A DNA stretch of 10,946 bases from Pseudomonadota bacterium (lineage in GTDB: Bacteria; Myxococcota_A; Polyangia; Polyangiales; Polyangiaceae). Under the pieces are notes generated by a model that saw only the letters and a list, made by a program, of their open reading frames with translations, did no database searches and had not been told where the DNA came from. The stretch is from NCBI GenBank assembly GCA_023411445.1, contig JAEYOT010000828.1, positions 1 to 10,946 on the forward strand, written 5' to 3'. Below, piece after piece: positions 1 through 7,311 of this stretch (positions are counted from its first letter, which is position 1; the number at the start of each line of letters is the position of its first letter). A program made the translations under genes and the position numbers.

Positions 1-708
1 ATCGATCAACGCGCCGGCGAGATCGCCAGCCGCGCGCTGGCCTTCGCCAGCCTCACGGTGGCGCAGGTGATGGTGCCGCGCACGCGCGTCGTGGGCCTGC
101 AGCTGGGCAAGCCGATGGCGCAGCTGCGCGAGGTGGTGCTGGAGCTGCCATACTCCCGCCTGCCGGTTTACGGCCGCAGCCTGGACGAGATCCGCGGCTA
201 CGTGCTGCACAAAGATCTGCTGTCGCTCGCCTGGCAAGGCAGCCTGATCGTGCTCGAAGACCTGATTCGCCCGCCGCATTTCGTAGCCAAGACGATGCTC
301 GCCACCGAGCTGTTGGAGGAGATGCGTCAACGCCGCCAGCAGCTCTCGATCGTGCTCGACGAGCACGGCGGCACCGCCGGCATCGTCACGCTAGACGACT
401 TGGTCGAAGAGCTGACCGGCGAGGTGCTCAACGAGCTGGCCGCGCCCAAGCCGCTCTCGATGAACCCGCAGCCGGACGGCTCGACGCTGGTGCGCGGCGA
501 CGTGCCGCTGCACGAGATCCGGAGGTTGCTCAAGGTGGAGCTGAACGGCGCCGGGCAGACCACCTTGGGCGGGCTGTGTGTCTTTTTGGCCGGAGGCCTG
601 CCGCGCGAGGGGCAGGAGCTGGTGGTGAGCGGCGTTCGGCTGCGGGTGGAGCGCGCCTCCCCGCGCGCCGTGGAGCTGGTCCGCGTGGCCCCAGCGCGCT
701 CGCGCTGA
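1..708 (+). CDS. CorC/HlyC-family CBS-domain protein, 3' part (5' end outside the window)
   Basis: The frame is open from base 1, so the gene starts upstream; 235 residues are visible. Codons before the first possible in-window start (GTG at 58) continue the family pattern, with AGEIASRAL leading into the typical VAQVMVPRTRV stretch, so that GTG is not the true start. Next come two CBS domains (about residues 20-145). The second ends in the hallmark DEHGGTAGIVTLDDLVEEL (about 120-138), followed by a C-terminal CorC_HlyC transporter-associated domain (about 155-232, containing LGGLCVFLAGGLP). Family members normally carry an N-terminal CNNM/DUF21 membrane domain, which would lie outside the window. 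They are linked to Mg2+/Co2+ efflux or membrane integrity, and the old label 'hemolysin' is usually misleading. CBS domains bind adenine nucleotides. The exact substrate cannot be told from this part. The family call is secure; the transport role is inferred. Confidence 0.9.
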   Translation: MDQRAGEIASRALAFASLTVAQVMVPRTRVVGLQLGKPMAQLREVVLELPYSRLPVYGRSLDEIRGYVLHKDLLSLAWQGSLIVLEDLIRPPHFVAKTMLATELLEEMRQRRQQLSIVLDEHGGTAGIVTLDDLVEELTGEVLNELAAPKPLSMNPQPDGSTLVRGDVPLHEIRRLLKVELNGAGQTTLGGLCVFLAGGLPREGQELVVSGVRLRVERASPRAVELVRVAPARSR

Positions 709-746
709 AAGGTTTCCAAACGCGGCCGCACCTACTGGCAAAGCTC

Positions 747-1847
747 ATGAACGACCTGAAGATCGGCGTGCTCTTGGCGGGGCTCTCGCTCTTGGCTTGC
801 TCGGCCCGCTATGAAGTGGGCGGCTTGGAGGAAGAAGCGCTTGGCGCGAGCGGTAGCGGGGGCAGCGGCGGCAGCTCGTCGGCCCGGGGGGGCCAATCGA
901 GCGGCGGCAGCGGGCCCACCACCGCCGGCCCTGGCGCGCAGTCCTGCGCTCCTCCCGGCGGAATGCCCCCGACCCTCAGCGGGGACTTCGTCGCGCCTCA
1001 GGCGGTGTGGGCGCGTCTCGCTCCCTTCATCTGGGGTGAGGAGCCGGCAGCACCTCCCAGCGAGCTCCCCGCAACCACCACGTACGCTTGGGCTGGGGAG
1101 GTGGTGGATGAGGCTTTCGCGCAGCAGGAGGACGACGGCGTCACGCCGGGCGGCGGCTGGTTCGTGCGGCGCTGGTTGGGCTTAGCGCAGGGCACCCCGC
1201 TCGAAGGCGACTACGAGCAGAGCCTGCTACGCGAGGACCTGAACGCCCTGGAGGCGTTGCTCCTGTCCACGTGGGCGCCGGGTCACAGCGGCGTGTTCTC
1301 GGAGAAGCCATGGCTGGCCACGCACCAGTCCATCCCGCGCCGGGGAACCAGCATTGCCAGGCTGCTGTTCGGTATGCCGATCCCAGCGCCGCCCGCAGGT
1401 GTATCGCAAGAGCTCGATAGCACGCTGCCCGATCGCGAAGCCATCGAAGGCGCGACTCTCATTACCCCCTCGTGTGGCAGCTGCCACGTCGTGATCAACG
1501 GCCTGGGCTACGCGCTCGGCAACTTCGACGCGTTCGGCGACTACCGGACGCTCGATCACGGTCTCCCCATCGACACCAGCGGCCGCTTCATGACCGCAAC
1601 GCGGACGTTCGAGTACGATGGCATCGTGGACTTGGGCACGCAAGCCGCGGATAGCTGCGAGGGTGCGCGCGGCCTCGTGCGCTCCTTCCTCATCGTAGCG
1701 CTACGCGAGCAGGGCTACGACGAAGAACACTTGTACGAGAACGTGGACGCCCACACGGAGCGAGTGACTCAGGCTTTCTTTGCCGGCGGTCGCTCCTACC
1801 GAGCGCTGCTCCGCGCCTACGCCCAGAGCGGGCTCGTGCTGTATTGA
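747..1847 (+). CDS. Lipoprotein with Gly/Ser linker and DUF1588-like CxxCH domain
   Basis: The ATG at 747 is chosen because it opens a clean lipoprotein signal: a charged N-terminus (MNDLKIG), a hydrophobic core, and the lipobox LLAC at residues 15-18 with Cys18 as lipidation site. The frame is open back to 576, but those codons overlap the preceding gene and look like shadow sequence. The protein has 366 residues. A low-complexity Gly/Ser stretch (about 33-62) probably tethers the domain to the membrane. Residues 180-285 resemble DUF1588: GVFSEKPWLATH, then PRRG, then PSCGSCH (241-247), then GYALGNFDAFGDYR (254-267). The last 75 residues resemble DUF1585. These domains occur mostly in Planctomycetes and myxobacteria, usually in longer proteins with DUF1587/DUF1592 and cytochrome-like parts. 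CGSCH could bind haem c, but haem binding is unproven and function is unknown. No clear Shine-Dalgarno sequence is seen. It lies 38 bases after the corC-like gene. Confidence 0.82.
   Translation: MNDLKIGVLLAGLSLLACSARYEVGGLEEEALGASGSGGSGGSSSARGGQSSGGSGPTTAGPGAQSCAPPGGMPPTLSGDFVAPQAVWARLAPFIWGEEPAAPPSELPATTTYAWAGEVVDEAFAQQEDDGVTPGGGWFVRRWLGLAQGTPLEGDYEQSLLREDLNALEALLLSTWAPGHSGVFSEKPWLATHQSIPRRGTSIARLLFGMPIPAPPAGVSQELDSTLPDREAIEGATLITPSCGSCHVVINGLGYALGNFDAFGDYRTLDHGLPIDTSGRFMTATRTFEYDGIVDLGTQAADSCEGARGLVRSFLIVALREQGYDEEHLYENVDAHTERVTQAFFAGGRSYRALLRAYAQSGLVLY
843..932 (+). repeat. Gly/Ser-rich low-complexity linker coding segment
   Basis: This stretch encodes residues 33-62 of the lipoprotein and is dominated by Gly and Ser codons (GGC, AGC, GGG), giving short imperfect repeats such as GSGGSGGSSS. 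Linkers of this type directly after the lipidated cysteine are common in myxobacterial surface lipoproteins and act as flexible spacers. Repeats of this kind can vary in length between strains through slippage; that is inference. Confidence 0.6.
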
Positions 1848-2741
1848 TCAGCGCAGCGTGGCGAGCACGGCTTGAAAGTCCGCGGGCAGCGGCTGACTGA
1901 AGCTCAGCCGCTCCCCGGTCAGCGGGTGCTCGAAGCCCAGCTCTTGCGCGTGCAGCATCAGCCGCGGCGCTTCGATCAGCTCGCCGCGAAAGCCCTTGGA
2001 GTACACCCGCTCTCCGACCAATGGGTGACCGCGCTCCGAGAGGTGGATGCGGATCTGGTGCGTGCGGCCCGTCTCCAAGCGGCAGTCAACGAGCGTCGCG
2101 CCGCGCAAGAGCTCGACGCGCTTGACGTGCGTGACCGCCTCGCGCCCTAGCTCCGGGTTCGCGGTGGAGCCGCGCCGGCCGTCGCCCCGGTCTTGCACCA
2201 AGCGGCTCTGGATCGTGGCGTTCGAGACGACGCCGTGCGCGATCGCCAAATAGCGGCGCGTCACGGTGTGGAAACGAAACTGATTCTTCAGTGAGTGCTT
2301 GGCCGCCAGCGTGCGGGTGAAGACGACCACGCCGGACGTCTCCTTGTCGATGCGGTGCACGATGCCGAGCGGCGCGCGCCGACCACGCTCGGAGATCGTC
2401 TCCATCACCAGCTCGTCCAGCGTGCCGCGCTCATTTTCGTCGTACGGCACGGTGCTGACGCCGGCAGGCTTGGCCACCACCACCACCTGCGCGTCGAGGT
2501 GCAGGATGGCGGAGCGGGGCAAGGCGGGAGCGCGCGTCGCGCGCGGCGCGTTCAGCCGCAGCGACAGCTCCACACCCGGCGCGATCGGCGCGGCGGGCTC
2601 CAGCACCGCTTGGCCGTCCACGAAGACTTTGCCGGTGCGCACCAGCCGGCGCACCTCGTTCCAGCTCTTGTCCGGCAAGAGCTCGCGGAGCCAGCGATCG
2701 AGCGGCTTGGGACCGCTGCCGCGGAGTCGTTGCGCGTCCAC
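1848..2741 (-). CDS. RluA-family 23S rRNA/tRNA pseudouridine synthase with S4 domain
   Basis: This 297-residue protein probably converts specific uridines in structured RNA to pseudouridine. An S4 RNA-binding domain occupies about residues 13-63 (RWLRELL, then EVRRLVRTGKVFVDG). The catalytic RluA domain follows: KPAGVSTVP (91-99), the active-site motif HRIDKETSG (129-137) with Asp132 as the catalytic residue, and the late motif LETGRTHQIRIHL (222-234). S4 plus RluA domains point to the RluC/RluD branch, but the target site cannot be assigned. HRID instead of the commoner HRLD is a conservative change. The start is a GTG at 2741, one base after the stop of the preceding gene and without a clear Shine-Dalgarno sequence, so translation is probably coupled. 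The TGA stop abuts the stop of the convergent lipoprotein gene. It is the last gene of the minus-strand operon. Confidence 0.93.
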   Translation of the reverse strand: MDAQRLRGSGPKPLDRWLRELLPDKSWNEVRRLVRTGKVFVDGQAVLEPAAPIAPGVELSLRLNAPRATRAPALPRSAILHLDAQVVVVAKPAGVSTVPYDENERGTLDELVMETISERGRRAPLGIVHRIDKETSGVVVFTRTLAAKHSLKNQFRFHTVTRRYLAIAHGVVSNATIQSRLVQDRGDGRRGSTANPELGREAVTHVKRVELLRGATLVDCRLETGRTHQIRIHLSERGHPLVGERVYSKGFRGELIEAPRLMLHAQELGFEHPLTGERLSFSQPLPADFQAVLATLR

Positions 2742-2742
2742 G

Positions 2743-3720
2743 CTACTGGGCCGCCACGCGCGGCGTATTCCAGCGCGGCTTGATGTGAACTTTGAGCACG
2801 TCGCGGTAGAGCCCTAGGTGAGCGCAGTGATCCATCTTGTCGTTGCCGGAGAAGCCGCGCACGTGAAAGTTGCCCTTGGTGTAGCGCGAAATGAGCTCCA
2901 AGCCGAGCGGCCCCGTGCCACGCGACGCCCGCGGCGAGCCGCCGCACTCGTGGATGAGGTAATTCGCGGTCTCGGTGGTCGAGGCGTAGCCCGGCGGAAT
3001 GATCGACGAGTGACTGACGAACATGAATTTGCGACCGGCCGCCGCTTCGCGCGCAAAGTCCGTAAAAGCCTTGATCTGCAGGCCGTTGATGCCCTGCCCG
3101 CTGTAGCCGCAGTGCAGGCCGTCCAGCAAGATCACGCAGTCCACCCGGGCGCGACCGAGCCTCTGTCCCAGGATGGTTTGGATCGCGCCGTAGCCGGCGC
3201 TCCAGCCGCTCAGGCCCACCTTGCGCGCCTTGGCGCTCTCGCGACCCGCCCGTTTCGCCACGGCGCGCTCCACGCTGCGGAGCAGTCGCTCGAACTGGTC
3301 GGGCGCGGCGAACGCGGACTCGTACGGGCCGGAGCCCAGCCCCAGATCGATGCCCACCAGCACCGCGCCGTCCATGACCGTGACCCACTCCTTGCGCGCC
3401 GGCTCGTGCCCGTGGAAATGGAACATGACGTCGAAGCTGCCGCTCCGCGCGAAGCTCCTACCGCGAGGCATGATCAGCTGCCCCATGTCGATGCCGCGCG
3501 TCCACTTGTCGTACAGGCCAAAGCCTGGGTCCTTCGTGTTACACGGGTTGACGCCGCCGCGCTCGGCCGCGCTCTTGGAGACTTGCGTCGCGCGGCCCGG
3601 CTTCCGAGGCACGAAGGGGCCGCGCGCGGCGGGCTCACCGCGCGCCTGAGCTTGGGCGCTTCCGAGCAAGAGCGAGGCGCCCAGCAAGCCGAACGTTCGT
3701 CTGGAGAAGGCCAAGTTCAC
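2743..3720 (-). CDS. Tat-exported alpha/beta-hydrolase-like protein
   Basis: A GTG start at 3720 gives 325 residues beginning with a twin-arginine signal: FSRRTFG (5-11), a hydrophobic stretch, and a likely cleavage site after AQAQA near residue 26. The frame is open up to 3870, but that would overlap aguA and bury the signal, so the later start is preferred; a TTG two codons upstream is possible. The mature part shows FHFHG (100-104, possible oxyanion region) and the nucleophile elbow GWSAG (172-176, Ser174), as in alpha/beta hydrolases. Asp200 (LLDG) and His298 or His301 (KMDHCAHLG) could complete the triad. The Tat signal implies folding in the cytoplasm before export to the periplasm or outside. 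Substrate is unknown; esterase or related activity is a guess. It lies 49 bases after aguA and one base before the pseudouridine synthase gene, suggesting one transcript. Confidence 0.75.
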   Translation of the reverse strand: MNLAFSRRTFGLLGASLLLGSAQAQARGEPAARGPFVPRKPGRATQVSKSAAERGGVNPCNTKDPGFGLYDKWTRGIDMGQLIMPRGRSFARSGSFDVMFHFHGHEPARKEWVTVMDGAVLVGIDLGLGSGPYESAFAAPDQFERLLRSVERAVAKRAGRESAKARKVGLSGWSAGYGAIQTILGQRLGRARVDCVILLDGLHCGYSGQGINGLQIKAFTDFAREAAAGRKFMFVSHSSIIPPGYASTTETANYLIHECGGSPRASRGTGPLGLELISRYTKGNFHVRGFSGNDKMDHCAHLGLYRDVLKVHIKPRWNTPRVAAQ

Positions 3721-3769
3721 GCTCAAGGCCCGATTCTGCCCTAAGGCGTGAGCGGGGCAAGTTAGCGGG

Positions 3770-4887
3770 CTACTTCGGCTCTTGCTGGGTGCTGCAATGG
3801 ATGGTGCCCAGGCCGAGCACGAAGTCCTTTGAATAGACGCCCACCACCCGCCGTCCGGGGAACAGCTCACTCAGGATGCCGAGCGCTTTCTTGTCGGCGG
3901 GGTCGTTGAAGGTTGGCACCAGCACGACCGCGTTGCCGATATAGAAATTGGCGTAGCTCGCCGGCAGGCGCTGCCCGTCGAACACGACCGGCTCCGGCAT
4001 GGGCAGGTCAATCACCTCCACCCGCCGCCCCTTGGCGTCGCGCGCGCCTTTGAGCCGCGCGCGCGCGTCGGCGAGCGGTTTATGGTTCGGGTCGCGCCGG
4101 TTGCGCTCTCGCGCGAGCACGATCCTGCCCGGGGCAACGAAGCGAGCGAAGTCATCGATGTGGCCGGCGGTGTCGTCGCCCGCGATACCTCGACCCAGCC
4201 ACAGCACCCGCTCGGCGCCCAAGTAGTCCCGCAGGGCCTCCTCCACGCCGCGCTTACCCAGCGCCCGGTTACGCGCCTGGCGACCGTCGAGCAGGCACTC
4301 TTCCGTGAGCAGGAGCGTGCCCTCGCCGTCGACGTCGATGGCGCCGCCCTCCAGCACCAGCCGCTGCTTCGGTCCGACGAACGCGTGGAACGCCTCCACC
4401 CCCGCCGCGGCAGCGCGGGCCTGCACCGCCAAACCGGCGGCCTCGTCGCGCTGGTGGTTGGGGTAGCGGGCCCAGCCGTTGAAGCGAAACTTCACCGCGC
4501 CCAGCGCTCGCTTGCCCGGCCGGCCGCGCTTGGCCACGAACAGCGGCAGGAAATCCCGAGTCCACGATCTATCCGTGGGCAGCGCCACGAAGTCCACCTG
4601 CTTCAGGTCGACCTCGGACTTGCGAAGGGCCGCGGCGGCCTGCTTCTGCATCGCCTTGCCCGAGACGATCAGGCGCACGCGCTCGCCGCGCGTCAGGTTC
4701 TTGATCACGTCGGCGAACACCCACGGCACCGCGTCGAACTTGCCGGGCCAGTCCGTGGGCTCGTGGGGCCAAGCCAGCCAGGTAGCGGCGTGCGGCTCCC
4801 ACTCGGCCGGCATGCGATAGCCAAGCTCGAGCGGCGTGGCCGCCGGAGCGCTGGGAGCGGAATTCTTCCCGGAGCTTTGCGGCTTTT

Positions 4888-4891
<4 letters not shown>
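3770..4891 (-). CDS. aguA: Agmatine deiminase (agmatine iminohydrolase)
   Basis: Hydrolyses agmatine to N-carbamoylputrescine and ammonia, the step before AguB in cytoplasmic putrescine synthesis. The GTG at 4891 overlaps the aguB stop by four bases (GTGA) and gives 373 residues, near the usual family length; a longer frame back to 5185 would lie inside aguB. Family motifs appear in order: MPAEWEPHAATWLAWP (27-42), WTRD (110-113, Asp113), LEGGAIDVDGEG (180-191), GDDTAGHIDDFARF (238-251, His244), YANFYIGN (313-320) and GTIHCSTQQEP (362-372) with Cys366 as the catalytic nucleophile. The first 20 residues are Ser/Pro/Ala-rich and likely disordered. One oddity is RDFLP where family members normally have RDxGP. 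Peptidyl-arginine deiminases are distant relatives, but the pairing with aguB strongly favours agmatine as substrate. Confidence 0.95.
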
Positions 4892-5778
<887 letters not shown>

Positions 5779-5787
5779 GGCGGCGGG

Positions 5788-5816
5788 AAGGTAGGCCCAG
5801 TTGGCGGGTCCGGCAA
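5788..5816 (-). promoter_or_regulatory. Weak candidate sigma-70 promoter for the aguB operon
   Basis: On the minus strand, TTGCCG (5816-5811) is followed after 17 bases by TACCTT (5793-5788). The match to the -35/-10 consensus is poor (4 of 6 and 3 of 6). The expected start point near 5781 would leave only about three bases before the aguB ATG. The call rests on position and spacing alone. Confidence 0.15.
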
Positions 5817-5830
5817 CCCAAGAGCGCCAT

Positions 5831-5859
5831 TTGCCCCGCCCGCATCCTCGGGCTATCAG
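5831..5859 (+). promoter_or_regulatory. Candidate sigma-70 promoter for the rml operon
   Basis: TTGCCC (5831-5836) and TATCAG (5854-5859) are separated by an ideal 17 bases, each matching the consensus at four of six positions. Transcription would begin near 5866, about four bases before the rmlA ATG at 5870, giving an almost leaderless message. This fits the lack of any Shine-Dalgarno sequence there. It is a visual match in GC-rich DNA and may be chance. Confidence 0.3.
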
Positions 5860-5869
5860 TCGCCCGCAA

Positions 5870-6739
5870 ATGAAGGGCATCATCCTGGCCGGTGGGTGCG
5901 CCACACGGCTCTACCCTCTGACCCGCGTCGTCTCCAAGCAGCTGCTGCCGGTCTACGACAAACCGATGATTTTCTACCCGCTCAGCGTGCTGATGCTGGC
6001 GGGCATCCGCGAGATTCTGATCATTTCGACGCCGCAGGACCTGCCGCTGTTCCGGCGCCTGCTGGGCGACGGGTCAGGGCTGGGGGTGCGCTTCGAGTAC
6101 GCGGAGCAGGCCGCGCCCAACGGGTTGGCCGAGGCGTTCATCATCGGCCGTGAGTTCGTCGGTACGGACCCGGTCGCGCTGGTGCTGGGCGACAACATCT
6201 TCTACGGGTCCGGCCTGGCCGGCATGGTGCACAGCGCGGCCCAGCTCACCGAGGGCTGCGTGCTCTTCGGGTACAAGGTGCACGATCCGGAGCGCTACGG
6301 GGTGGCAGAGCTGGACGCCGAAGGCAAGGTGCTCTCCATCGAGGAGAAGCCGAAGGCGCCGAAGTCCAACGTCGCCGTCACCGGTCTGTACTTCTTCGAC
6401 AACCAGGTGCTGGACATCGCCAAGGCGCTGCGCCCGTCGCCGCGCGGGGAGCTCGAGATCACGGACGTGAACCGAGCTTATGTGGAGCGCGGTCAGGCCA
6501 AGCTGGAGGTGCTGGGCCGCGGCATGGCGTGGCTCGACACCGGCACGCACGAGAGCTTGATCGAGGCCAGCGAGTTCGTGCACATCCTGGAGCAGCGCCA
6601 AGGCACCCGCATCGCCTGCATCGAGGAGATCGCCTTTCGGATGGGCTTCATCGACGTCGCTGGCCTGCTCAAGCTGGCTGACGACTACGGCAAGAGCGAG
6701 TATGGAACGTACCTTCGCCAGTGCGCCAAGGAAGGCTGA
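5870..6739 (+). CDS. rmlA: Glucose-1-phosphate thymidylyltransferase
   Basis: Makes dTDP-glucose from dTTP and glucose-1-phosphate, the first step of dTDP-rhamnose synthesis. The ATG at 5870 gives 289 residues starting MKGIILAGG, the standard N-terminus; the frame is open to 5801 but nothing there resembles the family. Motifs: LYPLT (14-18), [18 protein letters not shown] (22-39), LGDN (106-109, metal-binding Asp108), EEKP (158-161), [15 protein letters not shown] (190-204) and WLDTGTH (221-227, Asp223). Length and motifs follow the short RmlA type that forms a tetramer with feedback control by dTDP-rhamnose. The nucleotide-binding signature reads GGCATRL instead of the usual GGSGTRL. It is first in a plus-strand operon, diverging from aguB across 91 bases. 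Galactose- or UTP-specific relatives are unlikely given rmlB and rmlC beside it. Confidence 0.96.
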   Translation: MKGIILAGGCATRLYPLTRVVSKQLLPVYDKPMIFYPLSVLMLAGIREILIISTPQDLPLFRRLLGDGSGLGVRFEYAEQAAPNGLAEAFIIGREFVGTDPVALVLGDNIFYGSGLAGMVHSAAQLTEGCVLFGYKVHDPERYGVAELDAEGKVLSIEEKPKAPKSNVAVTGLYFFDNQVLDIAKALRPSPRGELEITDVNRAYVERGQAKLEVLGRGMAWLDTGTHESLIEASEFVHILEQRQGTRIACIEEIAFRMGFIDVAGLLKLADDYGKSEYGTYLRQCAKEG

Positions 6740-6759
6740 GCGCGCCGCGCGAGCAGAAC

Positions 6760-7311
6760 ATGGAAATAAAAGAACTGCCCCTGGCGGGTGCCAAGCTGAT
6801 CCTCCCGAAGATCTTCAGCGACTCACGTGGGTTCTTCCTCGAAAGCTACAGCGAGCCGCGCTACCACGCCGCCGGCATCCGCGAGCGCTGGGTGCAGGAC
6901 AACCACTCCCGCTCCGTGAAGGGCACGCTGCGCGGGCTGCACTACCAGTCCGCGCCCGGCCAGGCCAAGCTGGTCCGCGTCACGCTCGGCGCGATCTACG
7001 ACGTGCTGGTGGACATCCGCCCGGAGTCGCCCACCTTCGGGCGCTCCTGTGGCGTCCAGATCGACAGCGAGCAGCACGCGCAAGTCTACGTGCCGGTCGG
7101 CTTCGCGCACGGTTTTTGCGTGCTGAGCGACGTAGCCGAGGTCCAGTACAAGGTGAGCAGCCCGTACGACGCAGCGACGGAGTGCGCCATCCGCTGGAAT
7201 GACCCGGAGCTCAACGTCGATTGGCCGATCCGGGACCCTGTGCTGTCCCAACGCGACCAAGTCTCCGAGAGCTTCGCTGATTTCAAGCGCCGCCTGGGCC
7301 ACCGATCATGA
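6760..7311 (+). CDS. rmlC: dTDP-4-dehydrorhamnose 3,5-epimerase
   Basis: Epimerises dTDP-4-keto-6-deoxy-D-glucose at C3 and C5, giving dTDP-4-keto-L-rhamnose. The ATG at 6760 yields 183 residues, the normal length; an in-frame earlier start (6721) would overlap rmlA by 19 bases and adds 13 residues unlike the family. Motifs of the cupin-type epimerase: DSRGFFLESY (21-30), QDNHSRSVKGTLRGLHYQ (46-63) with catalytic His61, YDVLVDIR (80-87), VPVGFAHGF (111-119), and Tyr130 within VQYKVSSPY (128-136), the likely catalytic acid. The family ending WNDPELNVDWP (146-156) is intact, which supports true 3,5-epimerase activity rather than a 3-epimerase or isomerase relative. It starts 20 bases after rmlA. 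The first codons are unusually AT-rich (ATG GAA ATA AAA GAA), which may aid initiation where the Shine-Dalgarno is weak. Confidence 0.95.
   Translation: MEIKELPLAGAKLILPKIFSDSRGFFLESYSEPRYHAAGIRERWVQDNHSRSVKGTLRGLHYQSAPGQAKLVRVTLGAIYDVLVDIRPESPTFGRSCGVQIDSEQHAQVYVPVGFAHGFCVLSDVAEVQYKVSSPYDAATECAIRWNDPELNVDWPIRDPVLSQRDQVSESFADFKRRLGHRS

Noticed and set aside
576..746. An N-terminal extension of the lipoprotein up to 576
   Set aside because: It would overlap the corC-like gene by 133 bases, is Arg/Gly/Ala-rich noise, and would hide the lipoprotein signal that begins at 747.
709..746. A possible terminator or promoter between the corC-like gene and the lipoprotein gene
   Set aside because: The 38 bases hold no convincing hairpin followed by T residues and no paired -35/-10 elements.
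2552..3388. A 278-codon minus-strand frame bridging the hydrolase and pseudouridine synthase genes
   Set aside because: It is the alternate frame of two motif-supported genes on the same strand; Arg-rich composition indicates a shadow, not a fusion.
2818..3744. A 308-codon plus-strand open frame opposite the hydrolase gene
   Set aside because: It is antisense to a gene with a clear signal and active-site motif, is rich in Arg/Ala/His in no recognisable pattern, and is the kind of spurious frame expected in GC-rich DNA.
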